Source of the DNA: Paracoccaceae bacterium
GTDB lineage: Bacteria > Pseudomonadota > Alphaproteobacteria > Rhodobacterales > Rhodobacteraceae
NCBI GenBank assembly: GCA_028875855.1
Contig: JAGWVA010000004.1
Coordinates: 1 to 64,000, forward strand
DNA length: 64,000 bases
Direction of reading: 5' to 3'
Shown here one piece after another: positions 1 to 11,008 of this stretch. A program made the translations under genes and the position numbers. The notes under the pieces are model-generated. The model did no database searches and had not been told where the DNA came from. It saw only the letters and a list, made by a program, of their open reading frames with translations. The stretch's first letter is position 1. Each line of letters begins with the position of its first letter.

Positions 1-276
1 GGGGCGGGCGTTCTCGTCCAGCACGCGGCCATGCATGATGATGCGCTCGCCCACGGCGGGCTGGCCGGTGAAGTTCAGGATCAGGTTGTTGTCCATCTCC
101 CCCAGCATGTCGCGGCCGAAGACGGGGCCGGTCTCTTCGCTGAGCGTCGAGGGAAGCGCGATCAGCGCCCGATGCGGCGCGCGCGTGACCGAGGTCTTGT
201 AGCCCGGCGTATAGGCCGGCGGATGCCACAGGCGGTTGCGTCCCAGAAGCGGGCCGGAGGTCGGCGCATCAGACAT
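1..276 (-). CDS. pcaH: Protocatechuate 3,4-dioxygenase beta subunit (N-terminal part, truncated by window edge)
   Basis: Minus-strand frame MSDAPTSGPLLGRNRLWHPPAYTPGYKTSVTRAPHRALIALPSTLSEETGPVFG...NNLILNFTGQPAVGERIIMHGRVLDENARP; resembles PcaH; overlaps pcaC by a few nt. Confidence 0.85.
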   Translation of the reverse strand, partial: MSDAPTSGPLLGRNRLWHPPAYTPGYKTSVTRAPHRALIALPSTLSEETGPVFGRDMLGEMDNNLILNFTGQPAVGERIIMHGRVLDENARP

Positions 277-649
277 TTTCGCCCCTTTCGGCAAGGATTT
301 CGCGGGCGATCTTGAAAGCGTGGTTGGCCCGCGGCACGCCGGCGTAGATTGCGACATGCAGCAGCACCTCGCGGACGTCCTCCGCCGTGCAGCCGGTGTT
401 CGCGGTGGCCCGCAGGTGAAGGCCGAATTCCTCCCAGTTGCCAAGCCCGGCCAGCAGCGCCAGCGTCAGCATCGAGCGTTCGCGCGGCGGGATCGTGTCG
501 CGCGACCACACATGGCCCCAGGCGGCCTCGGTGATGAGGTCGAGGAACGGCTGGTCGAAATCCGTCTGACCCTTGCGCGAGCGGTTCACGTGCTCTTCGC
601 CCAGGGTCCGGCGGCGCGTGGCGTCGCCCTGTTTCAGACGTTCAGACAT
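269..649 (-). CDS. pcaC: 4-carboxymuconolactone decarboxylase
   Basis: 126 aa ORF, MSERLKQGDATRRRTLGEEHVNRS...; family typical; between pcaD and pcaH. Confidence 0.92.
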   Translation of the reverse strand: MSERLKQGDATRRRTLGEEHVNRSRKGQTDFDQPFLDLITEAAWGHVWSRDTIPPRERSMLTLALLAGLGNWEEFGLHLRATANTGCTAEDVREVLLHVAIYAGVPRANHAFKIAREILAERGENV

Positions 650-1436
650 GGCCGATCTCCTTGAGGAACCGGGTCAGGACGGTGGCGTATTCCTCGGGCT
701 TCTCGACGCAGGGCAGGTGGCCCGCGCCGCGGATCAGGTGGAAACGGCTGCCCTTGATGAGGTCGGCCGTCTCGCGCACCAGATCGGGCGGGGTCGATCC
801 GTCCTCGGACCCGGCAATCGCCAGCGTCGGCAGCGTGAGAGAGGCCGTGGGCGTGTAGAAATCCGTCCCCGAGATCGCCGCGCAACAGCCGGCATAGCCC
901 TCGACCGGCTGGCGGATCAGCATGTTGCGCCAGGCCGTGAATTCGGCCGTCTCGCGGAAGGGCTTGGCGAACCAGCGTTCCAGCACGCCATCGGCCATCG
1001 GCTCGATGCCCGTCCGTTTCACGGCGTCGATCCGCGTCGCCCACATCTCGGCGGTGCCGATCTTGGCGGCGGTGTTCGACAGCACGAGGCCCCGCACCAG
1101 ATCGAGCCGCTTGACCGCCAGTCCTTGCGCGATCAAGCCGCCGATGGACAGGCCCACGAACACCGCGTCCTTCACCTTCAGCGCGTCCATCAACCGTTCG
1201 GCGTCGCGCACCAGCGCGCCCATGGAATAGGGGCCGGCGGGGCAGTCCGACAGGCCGTGGCCGCGCTTGTCGTAGCGGATCAGGCGCAGCCCCTTGGGTA
1301 GCAGCGGGACGACCTTGTCCCAAAGCCGCAGGTCCGTGCCCAGCGAGTTGGCAAAGACGACGGGGGCGCCGTTCGAGTCGCCCTCGTCGCGGTAGTGCAG
1401 GCCAAGGCCATCGAGATCGCAGATTTGCATGGTCAT
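642..1436 (-). CDS. pcaD: 3-oxoadipate enol-lactonase (alpha/beta hydrolase)
   Basis: 264 aa; GLSIGG nucleophile elbow, RYDKRGHGLSD; pca context. Confidence 0.92.
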   Translation of the reverse strand: MTMQICDLDGLGLHYRDEGDSNGAPVVFANSLGTDLRLWDKVVPLLPKGLRLIRYDKRGHGLSDCPAGPYSMGALVRDAERLMDALKVKDAVFVGLSIGGLIAQGLAVKRLDLVRGLVLSNTAAKIGTAEMWATRIDAVKRTGIEPMADGVLERWFAKPFRETAEFTAWRNMLIRQPVEGYAGCCAAISGTDFYTPTASLTLPTLAIAGSEDGSTPPDLVRETADLIKGSRFHLIRGAGHLPCVEKPEEYATVLTRFLKEIGHV

Positions 1437-1445
1437 CCCCCGAAG

Positions 1446-2630
<1,185 letters not shown>

Positions 2631-2689
2631 TCAGGATGGAGATTTTAGTTGGCACTGTCAATCAATCCAGAGGGCCGAAGGAAAGATTT

Positions 2690-3667
2690 TCAGCGCGCGA
2701 ACCGCTCCAGCGCCCCGCAGAACTGATCGGGGTCCACGTTCCCGCCCGAGGCGACCGCGATCACCGCGTCGCCTTCGATCCGGTCGGAGCGGAAGAGTGC
2801 GGCCGCCAGCGCGACGGCGCCACCCGGTTCCAGCACGATCTTCAACCGCAGGAAGGCCAGCGCCATGGCCCGCAGCGCCTCGTCGTCGCTGACGACCAGC
2901 CCCGGCCCGCAGAGGCGCTGCATGATCGGGAAGGTCAGGTTGCCCGGCTGCGGCGTGATGATCGCATCGCAGATCGACCCGGTCAGCGCGGCGTTGCGCT
3001 CGATCCGGCCCGAGGCCAGCGAGCGGGCGGTGTCGTCGAAACCCGCGGGCTCGGCCGGGCGGGCGCGCAGGCCCGGGGCGCGGGCCTCCAGCGCCAGCGC
3101 GATGCCCGAGGTCAGGCCCCCGCCGCCGCAGCAGACGATCACATCGGCAGACGAAATCCCGGCTTCGGCTGCCTGCTCGGCAATCTCGAGCCCGGTGGTG
3201 CCTTGCCCGGCGATCACCTGCGGTTCGTCGAAGGGCTTGATGAGGGTCAGGCCGCGTTCCTTCGCCAGCCGGGCGCCGATCTCGTCGCGGTCTTCGGTGG
3301 CGCGGTCGTAAAGCACGACCTCGGCCCCGAGCGCGCGGGTGTTGTCGATCTTCAGTTGCGGCGCGTCCGACGGCATCACGATGACCGACGGCACGCCATG
3401 CTGCTGCGCCGCATAGGCCACGCCCTGTGCATGGTTGCCCGAGGAAAACGCGATGACGCCGCGCGCGCGGACTTTGGGATCGAGCGCCGAGACCGCCGAC
3501 CAGCCACCACGGAACTTGAAGCTGCCGGTGTGTTGCAGGCATTCGGCCTTCACGAAGACGCGGCGACCCGCGATCTCGTCGAGGAAGGGCGAGGACAGAA
3601 GCGGTGTGCGGCGGGCATGGCCCTTCAGCCTTTCGGCGGCGGCCTCGATCATGCGGATGTCGGTCAT
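2690..3667 (-). CDS. PLP-dependent threonine/serine (or hydroxyaspartate) dehydratase family protein
   Basis: 325 aa; GSFKFRG PLP-lysine motif, SSGNHAQG, CCGGGGL. Confidence 0.88.
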   Translation of the reverse strand: MTDIRMIEAAAERLKGHARRTPLLSSPFLDEIAGRRVFVKAECLQHTGSFKFRGGWSAVSALDPKVRARGVIAFSSGNHAQGVAYAAQQHGVPSVIVMPSDAPQLKIDNTRALGAEVVLYDRATEDRDEIGARLAKERGLTLIKPFDEPQVIAGQGTTGLEIAEQAAEAGISSADVIVCCGGGGLTSGIALALEARAPGLRARPAEPAGFDDTARSLASGRIERNAALTGSICDAIITPQPGNLTFPIMQRLCGPGLVVSDDEALRAMALAFLRLKIVLEPGGAVALAAALFRSDRIEGDAVIAVASGGNVDPDQFCGALERFAR

Positions 3668-3679
3668 GGAAACCTCGGG

Positions 3680-4501
3680 TCAGGCGCAGGCGGCAAGCCA
3701 GCGGTGCAGCACGGCGAGCGCCTCGGGCTCGTCAAGGAAGGGGATATGGGCGCGATCAGGCACCTCGGCGAAGATCATGTCGGGGCGACGGCGGCGCATC
3801 TCGTCTGCCGTGGCGGTGGACAAGAGGTCCGAATTTGCTCCGCGGATCAGGGCCAGGGGCAGGCCCGCCAGCGCGTCGAAAAGCGGCCAGGCATCGCCTG
3901 CCGGTCCCTCGAAGGCGGCAAGAAACGCCTCGCGCAGGGCGGGGTCGTAGGTGATGCGCAGCCCCTCGGGCGTTTCGCGGTAGTGCGTGCGCGATTCCTC
4001 CAGCCAGCGGGCGCGGGGGACATTGGCAAAGCCGGGCATCGCGCCGGGGTAGAGGTCGGCCATCTCTTCATGCGTGGCGGCGCGCGGATTGCGGCCGATG
4101 TAGCCGAAGATCTTCTCGAGCCCCGCACGCTCGATCACCGGGCCCACGTCGTTGAGACACAGCCCCAGCATCCGGTCTTTGGACTTGAGCGCGAGGAACA
4201 TCCCGATCAGCCCGCCGCGCGAGGTGCCGAGGATCGCGGCCTTCGGAACGCCAAGATGGTCGAGCAGCGCCACCGCATCCGCCGCCTCCTGCGGGACGGT
4301 ATAGGTCGCGGGGCCGGTGAAATCAGAGGCACCCCGCCCGCGATAGTCCATCCGGATCATCCGGCAGGGCGGCAGGTGCGGGGCGAGGTAGTCGAAATCC
4401 GCGCCCGTCCGCGTCAGACCCGACAGGCACAGAAGCGGCAGGCCCGCACCCTCATCGGAATAGGCGAGCCGGGCACCGTCGGCGGCGGTGAAATGGGGCA
4501 T
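3680..4501 (-). CDS. Alpha/beta hydrolase
   Basis: Start at MPHFTAADGARLAYSDEG; GTSRGG elbow; start overlaps the stop of the upstream HAD gene. Confidence 0.85.
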   Translation of the reverse strand: MPHFTAADGARLAYSDEGAGLPLLCLSGLTRTGADFDYLAPHLPPCRMIRMDYRGRGASDFTGPATYTVPQEAADAVALLDHLGVPKAAILGTSRGGLIGMFLALKSKDRMLGLCLNDVGPVIERAGLEKIFGYIGRNPRAATHEEMADLYPGAMPGFANVPRARWLEESRTHYRETPEGLRITYDPALREAFLAAFEGPAGDAWPLFDALAGLPLALIRGANSDLLSTATADEMRRRRPDMIFAEVPDRAHIPFLDEPEALAVLHRWLAACA

Positions 4502-5187
4502 CAGAGGCTCTCCAGCAACGCGGGAATGGCGCTGAGGTCGGCCAGCACATGCGCAGGGCGCCAGGGCAGGCGGTCCACCGGCGCCTTGGCGCGGTTCACC
4601 CAGGCCGTGGTAAAGCCGTAGCCCGTCGCGCAGCCCGCGTCCCAGCCGTTGGACGAGACGAACAGCACCTGCCGCGGCGCGCATCCGAAGTGGCGCCCGA
4701 CCAGATCGTAAACCGCCGAAGCCGGTTTGAAGACGCCCGCCGCCTCGACCGACAGCACCGCGTCCAGCCGGTCGCCGATCCCGGCAGAGGCGACGGCCGA
4801 GGCCAGCATGCCCGGCGCGCCGTTCGACAGGATCGCCGTCGCGTAGCCCCTGGCCTTCAGCGCGGCCAGCATGGCGGGGGCTTCGGGATAGGCCTCGAGT
4901 TCATCGTAAAGCGCCATCAGGCGGTCGCGCAGGGCGGCATCGTTCAGCCCCGCGGCCTCCATCGCCCAGTCGAGACCCTCTTCGGTGACCTTCCGGAAAT
5001 CGGCATGCGCCCCGGTGATCGCCCGCAGCCAGGAATATTCCAGCTGCTTGCGGCGCCAGTCCTCGGCCAGCCGGGGCCAGACCGCGGCCAGCGCCTCTCC
5101 GCCGGGTTCGGCGGCGGCGGCGCGGGCGGCGGCATTCACGTCGAACAGCGTGCCGTAGGCATCGAATACGCAAGTGGTGATCGGCAT
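4501..5187 (-). CDS. Haloacid dehalogenase, type II (HAD superfamily)
   Basis: MPITTCVFDAYGTLFDV HAD motif I, SNGAPGML, VSSNGWDAGCATGYGF. Confidence 0.9.
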   Translation of the reverse strand: MPITTCVFDAYGTLFDVNAAARAAAAEPGGEALAAVWPRLAEDWRRKQLEYSWLRAITGAHADFRKVTEEGLDWAMEAAGLNDAALRDRLMALYDELEAYPEAPAMLAALKARGYATAILSNGAPGMLASAVASAGIGDRLDAVLSVEAAGVFKPASAVYDLVGRHFGCAPRQVLFVSSNGWDAGCATGYGFTTAWVNRAKAPVDRLPWRPAHVLADLSAIPALLESL

Positions 5188-5343
5188 TTCGTCCTCCCCG
5201 GCGGAGACTGGCACAGGCCGCGGGCAAGGGGAAGGGGCGGGGGGTTTACATCGCTGCCCCGTGAAGGCAGGCTTGCCCCACGCCGGAGCACCCGCGCAGG
5301 ATCAGCGCGGCCTCTGAAATTCCCCCCACATCAGGAAAGACAC

Positions 5344-5772
5344 ATGACCCAGGCAAAACCGGGCGACAGCGTGCGCCTTCACTATACCGGCACGCTGGAC
5401 GATGGCGCCGTCTTCGACAGTTCGGAAGGGCGCGCACCGTTGCAGTTCACCATCGGCTCGGGCGAGATCATCCCGGGGCTCGACAGGGCCATCGTCGGCA
5501 TGGCGGAAGGCGAGCGCAAGACCGTCACCGTCCCGGCCGAGGACGCCTATGGCGCGCACGATCCGCAGATGCGTCAGGCCGTGCCGCGCGCACAGGTGCC
5601 GGCGGATATCCCGCTCGACATCGGCACGGCGTTGCAGATGCAACTGCCCGATGGCCGCGCGATCCCGGTGACGGTGGCGGAAGTGACCGATGACGCGGTG
5701 GTCTTCGACGCCAACCACCCGCTGGCCGGCAAGGACCTGACCTTCGCCGTGGAACTGGTCGGCATCGGGTGA
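5344..5772 (+). CDS. FKBP-type peptidyl-prolyl cis-trans isomerase (SlyD-like)
   Basis: 142 aa MTQAKPGDSVRLHYTGTLDDGAVFDSSEGRAPLQFTIGSGEIIPGLDRAIVGM... Confidence 0.92.
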   Translation: MTQAKPGDSVRLHYTGTLDDGAVFDSSEGRAPLQFTIGSGEIIPGLDRAIVGMAEGERKTVTVPAEDAYGAHDPQMRQAVPRAQVPADIPLDIGTALQMQLPDGRAIPVTVAEVTDDAVVFDANHPLAGKDLTFAVELVGIG

Positions 5773-5809
5773 CGGCGCCGGACCATGGCCGGGCGGCGGG
5801 GCCCGCCGC

Positions 5810-6700
5810 TCAGCCGGGCGCGGTGTCGTGGAAATGCGTGTAATCCAGCACGCGCCGCCCGTCAGGATCGGCGGTGATCACGTCCACGAAGCGCTCGTTC
5901 CAGCGGATCGCCCCCGCAGGCCAGGCATGCCGCATGTAGATCTGCTGCGACATGGTGGCGTCAAAGCCGGTCATCACCACGACCAGTTCCAGATCGACAT
6001 GGGCCGCGCCCTCGCCGTCGAGTCCGTAAAGCGGGCTCGATTCGTCAATGCGGTGCATTACCAGCCATGAGAGCGAGAAGACCGGGCTGTGCGCCCGCAC
6101 CAGCGCAAGGTCGTGAAAGCGGCGCATGACCTGCGCCCCGTGGCGTTCCTGCCGGATCACGCTCAGCCGGGCATTGGCCTCGAGGATGAAGTTGTTGCGC
6201 ATGTTCGCGGCGCGAAACATCAGATGCGGGGCGCCCTCGAACTCGGTCACCACCGCCACGCGCGAGAACAGGATCCGCGCCGAGGGGCGGGAGAAGCGGG
6301 CGAACATCAGCCCCGAGGTGACCGCGATCAGCAAAAGGCCGCAGCCGATCTCGATGGTGACGAAGATGTTGCCCAGAAGCGAGCGGGGCACCACGTTGCC
6401 GTAGCCCACCGTCGCAAGCGTGTGAACCGAGAAGAAGAAGGCCCGCGCGAAGGCCGGCATGTCGTCCGCATGGCCGCCCTCCAGCTCTCCGGGAGACAGA
6501 AGGTAGAGGCCGGCAAAGAGGCTGTTGATCGCGATGAAGGCGGCGATGAAGCCCAGGAAGAAGGCGGGCCAGCTCATGCCCACAAGGACATGGTAGATGT
6601 CCGACGACAGACGCCGCCGCGCCCCGATGACCCTGACATCGACGCGGTCCCGTTCGACCAGCGATTGCGAAAGGCTGCGCGGCGGGGGCGGGCGCTTCAT
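5810..6700 (-). CDS. Inward-rectifier-type potassium channel (KirBac-like)
   Basis: Start MKRPPPPRSLSQSL; pore TLATVGYGNVVP selectivity filter between two TM segments; C-terminal beta-rich Kir-like domain. Confidence 0.87.
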   Translation of the reverse strand: MKRPPPPRSLSQSLVERDRVDVRVIGARRRLSSDIYHVLVGMSWPAFFLGFIAAFIAINSLFAGLYLLSPGELEGGHADDMPAFARAFFFSVHTLATVGYGNVVPRSLLGNIFVTIEIGCGLLLIAVTSGLMFARFSRPSARILFSRVAVVTEFEGAPHLMFRAANMRNNFILEANARLSVIRQERHGAQVMRRFHDLALVRAHSPVFSLSWLVMHRIDESSPLYGLDGEGAAHVDLELVVVMTGFDATMSQQIYMRHAWPAGAIRWNERFVDVITADPDGRRVLDYTHFHDTAPG

Positions 6701-6732
6701 GGCGTGCCGGTCGCAGGGCGGCCCCGCATGGC

Positions 6733-7521
6733 CTACATGTTCTCGGGCTGCGGCATCCCCAGCACGTGGTAGCCGCCATCGACGCGGATCACCTCGCCCG
6801 TGGTGCAGGCGCCGTAGTCGGAGGCCAGATAGACTGCCGTGCCGCCCACCGTTTCCAGCGTGGCGTTGACACGCAGCGGCGCATTCGCCTCGCTGTGGCG
6901 GAAGGTCGCGCGCGCCCCCCCGATGGCGGCCCCGGCCAGCGTCTTCATCGGTCCGGGGCTGATCGCGTTCACGCGGATCTTCTGCGGTCCAAGGTCGTTG
7001 GCCAGATAGCGCACCGCCGATTCCAGCGCCGCCTTCGCCACACCCATGACGTTGTAGTTCGGCGTGACCCTGTTCGACCCCTGGAAGGTCAGCGTCATCA
7101 GCGACCCGCCATCGGGCATCAGCTCGGCCGCGCGGCGCGAGACGTCGATGAAGGAGAAGCACGAGATGGTGAGCGAGGTCCTGAAGTTCTCGCGGCTGGT
7201 GTTGATGAAGCGGCCCGTCAGTTCATGCTTGTCGGAATAGGCGATGGCATGGACGAGGAAGTCGATCTTGCCCCACCGCTTTGCCAGCGCCGCGAAGGCG
7301 GCATCGAGCGAGGCATCATCGGTCACGTCCACGTCCAGCAGGAAATCCGACCCGACCGAGGCCGCAAGCGGCTCGACCCGCTTGCCGAAGGCCTCGCCCT
7401 GATAGGAAAAGGCAAGCTCCGCCCCCTCGTCGGCCAAGGCCTTCGCGATGCCCCAGGCGTTCGACCGATCGTTCGCGACGCCCATGATCAGGCCCCGCTT
7501 CCCCTTCATCAAATCGGCCAT
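6733..7521 (-). CDS. fabI: Enoyl-[acyl-carrier-protein] reductase [NADH]
   Basis: 262 aa [29 protein letters not shown]...; FabI SDR signature. Confidence 0.95.
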   Translation of the reverse strand: MADLMKGKRGLIMGVANDRSNAWGIAKALADEGAELAFSYQGEAFGKRVEPLAASVGSDFLLDVDVTDDASLDAAFAALAKRWGKIDFLVHAIAYSDKHELTGRFINTSRENFRTSLTISCFSFIDVSRRAAELMPDGGSLMTLTFQGSNRVTPNYNVMGVAKAALESAVRYLANDLGPQKIRVNAISPGPMKTLAGAAIGGARATFRHSEANAPLRVNATLETVGGTAVYLASDYGACTTGEVIRVDGGYHVLGMPQPENM

Positions 7522-7534
7522 CTGGCTCTCCCGT

Positions 7535-8764
7535 TCAGCCCTGATACTTGCTCATCACCAGCGTGGCATTGGTTCCGCCAAAGCCGAAGCTGTTGGACAG
7601 CACGCTGTCGATCTCGACGTTCTCGCGCAGCTCGGTCACGATTTCCCCGGGCTTCAGCGCGGGGTCGAGCTCGGTCACATTGGCCGAGGCCGCGATGAAA
7701 TTGCCGTTCATCATCAGCAGCGAATAGATCGCCTCGTGCACACCGGTGGCCCCAAGGCTGTGCCCCGTCAGCGACTTGGTCGAGGCGACCGGCGGCGTCG
7801 CGCCCAGGCCGAAGACGCGGCGGATCGCCTCCATCTCGGTCACGTCGCCCACCGAGGTCGAGGTGCCGTGGCTGTTGATGTAGTCGATGCGCCGCCCCTC
7901 GGGCAGGGTCGAAAGCGCAAGCCGCATGGAGCGTTCTCCCCCCTCGCCGGAGGGCGCCACCATGTCGTAGCCGTCCGAGGTCGCGCCGTAGCCCGTGACC
8001 TCGCCGTAGATCTTCGCCCCCCGCGCCAGCGCGTGGGACAGCTCCTCAAGCACGACGACGCCGCCGCCACCCGCGATGACGAAACCGTCCCGCGTCGCGT
8101 CATAGGGGCGCGAGGCGGTCTGCGGGGCGTCGTTGTATTTCGACGACATCGCCCCCATCGCGTCGAAAAGGCAGGACAGCGTCCAGTCCAGTTCCTCGCC
8201 GCCGCCGGCAAAGACGATGTCCTGCTTGCCCATCTGGATCTGCTCGACCCCGTTGCCGATGCAATGCGCGCTGGTCGAACAGGCCGAGGTGATCGAATAG
8301 TTCACGCCCTTGATGCGGAAGGGCGTGGCAAGGCAGGCCGAGTTCGTGGACGACATGCAGCGCGTGACCATGAAGGGCCCCATGCGCTTGGGCGCGCCCT
8401 TCTCGATCACGATCTGATGGGCCTGGAAGAAGTTCGACGTGGACGGCCCGCCCGACCCCATGATGAGGCCCGTGCGTTCGTTCGACACATCGCCCGCCTC
8501 CAGCCCGCTGTCGGCGATGGCCTGCTGCATGGCGAGGAAGTTGTAGGCCGCGCCCGGCCCCATGAAGCGCAGGTCGCGCTTGTCGATATGGTCTTCCAGC
8601 ACGATCTGCGGCTGGCCCTTCACCTGGCTGCGGAAGCCATGTTCGGCGTAATCCTCGGCAAACACGATGCCGGACCGGCCCGCCCTGAGCGAAGCCTCGA
8701 CCTCGGCGGCGGTGTTGCCGATCGGCGAGATGATCCCGATCCCGGTGATGACGACACGGCGCAT
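7535..8764 (-). CDS. fabB: Beta-ketoacyl-ACP synthase I
   Basis: [22 protein letters not shown]...; [14 protein letters not shown] active site; between fabI and fabA. Confidence 0.95.
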   Translation of the reverse strand: MRRVVITGIGIISPIGNTAAEVEASLRAGRSGIVFAEDYAEHGFRSQVKGQPQIVLEDHIDKRDLRFMGPGAAYNFLAMQQAIADSGLEAGDVSNERTGLIMGSGGPSTSNFFQAHQIVIEKGAPKRMGPFMVTRCMSSTNSACLATPFRIKGVNYSITSACSTSAHCIGNGVEQIQMGKQDIVFAGGGEELDWTLSCLFDAMGAMSSKYNDAPQTASRPYDATRDGFVIAGGGGVVVLEELSHALARGAKIYGEVTGYGATSDGYDMVAPSGEGGERSMRLALSTLPEGRRIDYINSHGTSTSVGDVTEMEAIRRVFGLGATPPVASTKSLTGHSLGATGVHEAIYSLLMMNGNFIAASANVTELDPALKPGEIVTELRENVEIDSVLSNSFGFGGTNATLVMSKYQG

Positions 8765-8784
8765 GGGCGCTCTCCTCGTAACGG

Positions 8785-9294
8785 TCAGCCGGCCGCGGCC
8801 AGACCGACCTTCATGTCCTTGACTTGATAGATGATCTCGCCATCCGCCTCGACCCAGCCATCGGCGACGCCCATCTTCAGCTTGCGGTCGATGACGCGGG
8901 TGAAATCGACGTGGTAGGTGATCATCTTGCGATCGGGCCGCACCATGCCCTGCAGCTTCACCTCGCCCACGCCAAGGGCGAAACCCTGCCCCTGCCAGCC
9001 GCGCCAGCCCAGGTTGAAGCCCGTGAGCTGCCACAGCCCGTCAAGGCCGAGGCAGCCCGGCATCACCGGGTTGCCGGGGAAATGGCATGCGAAGAACCAC
9101 AGGTCCGGGGTGATGTCGAACTCGGCCACCACATGGCCCTTGCCATGCTCTCCGCCGTCGGCCGAGATGTCGGTGATCCGATCCATCATCAGCATCGGCG
9201 GCAGCGGCAACTGGGCGTTGCCCGGTCCGAACAGCTCCCCGCGCGCGCAGCGCAGAAGGTCTTCCTTGTCAAAGCGTGTCGGAAAGCCCGCCAT
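8785..9294 (-). CDS. fabA: 3-hydroxydecanoyl-[ACP] dehydratase/isomerase
   Basis: 169 aa; [23 protein letters not shown] motif. Confidence 0.95.
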   Translation of the reverse strand: MAGFPTRFDKEDLLRCARGELFGPGNAQLPLPPMLMMDRITDISADGGEHGKGHVVAEFDITPDLWFFACHFPGNPVMPGCLGLDGLWQLTGFNLGWRGWQGQGFALGVGEVKLQGMVRPDRKMITYHVDFTRVIDRKLKMGVADGWVEADGEIIYQVKDMKVGLAAAG

Positions 9295-9452
9295 GCAGCC
9301 TTCGCTCCCTGTCTTGTGGTTCTACTCCCTTCGATCCTCTATCATCGGGGTCAGAGCGGTGGCAAGGGCGCGGGCGCCTTTGCCGCGTCCCCGCCGGGGC
9401 AAGCGGAGGAATCCGTTTGAAAAGCGCTCCCCCACACTCTTATATTGACGAC

Positions 9453-9890
9453 ATGCAGGACGAACTCTCTCCCATGACGACAGATGCGCTCGAGGCCGCA
9501 GCAAGCTGGCTTGCCGGGGCGGATCTGCGCCCGACCCGTCAGCGGCTTGCGCTGGCAGCCCTTCTGATGGGCGACGGGCTGAACCGCCACGCGACCGCCG
9601 AAAGCCTCTTTTCGGCCGCGCGCGCCGCGGGCGAGCAGGTGTCGCTTGCCACCGTTTACAACACGCTGCGCGCCTTTTCGGCGGCGGGGCTCTTGACCGA
9701 GATCACGGTGGACGGCTCGCGCAGCTATTTCGACACGCGGCTTGACGATCATCCCCATTTCTACTGGGAAGACGATCACGAACTGACCGATGCGCCGGGC
9801 GACCGTCTCCAGCTCACGGGCCTTCCCGACGCGCCCGAAGGGACCGAGGTCGCTCGCGTCGATGTCGTGATCCGCCTGCGCCGCCGCTAG
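9453..9890 (+). CDS. irr: Fur-family iron response regulator (Irr-like)
   Basis: 145 aa MQDELSPMTTDALEAAASWLAGADLRPTRQRLALAALL...ATVYNTLRAFSAAGLL; fabA-divergent context seen in Rhodobacteraceae. Confidence 0.82.
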   Translation: MQDELSPMTTDALEAAASWLAGADLRPTRQRLALAALLMGDGLNRHATAESLFSAARAAGEQVSLATVYNTLRAFSAAGLLTEITVDGSRSYFDTRLDDHPHFYWEDDHELTDAPGDRLQLTGLPDAPEGTEVARVDVVIRLRRR

Positions 9891-9902
9891 CCGCGCGCCC
9901 TG

Positions 9903-9931
9903 CTTTCACTTTGGCCCAAATATCCCGGGGG
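9903..9931 (-). repeat. Dispersed 3'-end element, copy 1
   Basis: Minus-strand CCCCCGGGATATTTGGGCCAAAGTGAAAG; similar sequences at 26366-26394 and 28803-28836. Confidence 0.7.
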
Positions 9932-9956
9932 ACGGCCGCAGGCCGGGGGGCGGAGC

Positions 9957-10032
9957 CCCCGCGCGCGCGTCCCATGGCGCGCGCATCTCAGAACCCCCGC
10001 GCGCGCGTCTCGCGGCGCGCGCATCTCAGAAC
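9957..10032. repeat. Imperfect tandem duplication, 38-bp period, 2 copies
   Basis: ccccgcgcgcgcgtcccatggcgcgcgcatctcagaac followed by ccccgcgcgcgcgtctcgcggcgcgcgcatctcagaac; 3 differences. Confidence 0.9.
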
Positions 10033-10895
10033 CACTGCCCCGGTTCGATCAGACCCAGCTCCAGAAGCTGCGCGCTGGTCCAGTCGAAGGGAACCGAGTT
10101 CTGCCACCGGAAGCTTCCGATCGCCTCGCGCGGGCCGGGATTGGACTTCAACGCCTTGGCGGTGCGGAACGAACAGATCGCCGCCGTCAGGTTGTGATGC
10201 CAGGGGCAGGCGTAGGTGTTGTATTCCTCGACATTGAACCGGTGATCGCCCAGCAGCGTCAGCCCCGGCGCCGCGCGAAACAGGCCGATGCGGTCGATGC
10301 GGCGCCGTTCGTAGGGCACATGTTCCTCGAACCGCCAGCGCAGGCCGCCATAGACGTCGATCTGCCGTTCCTTGCGGGCATAGCCGTTCTCGGGGTCCTC
10401 GCGGCCAAGCGCATAATAACCCGACCGGTCCAGCATCGCGGCGTCGCGGCTCACCGCGTCGGGATGGCGCTCCAGATCCTCCGCGTAAAGGTCGATCACA
10501 TAGGTCAGCATCGCATCGCGGCGTTCCTCGGCATGGAAAGCCAGCATCTCGCCCACGCGGCGCGTCTCGCAGAACGGGAAGAACAGGTATTCGGCGTTGT
10601 AGAGATAGGCCATCCACACGCCGGGCGCTGCGGCGATCAGGCGGTTCACCGCCTGCGGCACCGCGTCGTCGGCGTGGATGTCATGGCGGATGCGATGCAC
10701 CCGCGCGGTCAGGTCGGGCGCAAGCGGCGCGCGCGGCTCGCCGAACACCAGAAGCGTGCGAAAGCCGATCGCCAGGTGATGGCGCAACGTGCTCTCAAGC
10801 TCCACCCCGTCCTCGTCGAAGACGAAAAGCGACGGGCCGCTGCGCAGCGCCTTCCCCTCCCGCGCCAGAAAATCGTCAAGCGATGCGTGCTCCAT
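10026..10895 (-). CDS. Hypothetical protein, possible glycosyltransferase family 2-like
   Basis: Start MEHASLDDFLAREGKALRSG; ~289 aa conserved-looking ORF with FNVEEYNTYACPWHHNL. Confidence 0.6.
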   Translation of the reverse strand: MEHASLDDFLAREGKALRSGPSLFVFDEDGVELESTLRHHLAIGFRTLLVFGEPRAPLAPDLTARVHRIRHDIHADDAVPQAVNRLIAAAPGVWMAYLYNAEYLFFPFCETRRVGEMLAFHAEERRDAMLTYVIDLYAEDLERHPDAVSRDAAMLDRSGYYALGREDPENGYARKERQIDVYGGLRWRFEEHVPYERRRIDRIGLFRAAPGLTLLGDHRFNVEEYNTYACPWHHNLTAAICSFRTAKALKSNPGPREAIGSFRWQNSVPFDWTSAQLLELGLIEPGQWF

Positions 10896-11008
10896 GCGGC
10901 GCTTCGGCCCCCGTCCTGCCTGTCGGCGGCAAGATCGGCCAAGCACCGGGGCAATGCAAGCGTTGCGGGGGGGGCGCGGCTCCTGTAGGAAACGCGGCTT
11001 GAGAGGGA

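Noticed and set aside
2636-4621. 661-aa plus-strand ORF
   Set aside because: Antisense to dehydratase and hydrolase genes, composition of a GC-skew artefact, no recognisable domain
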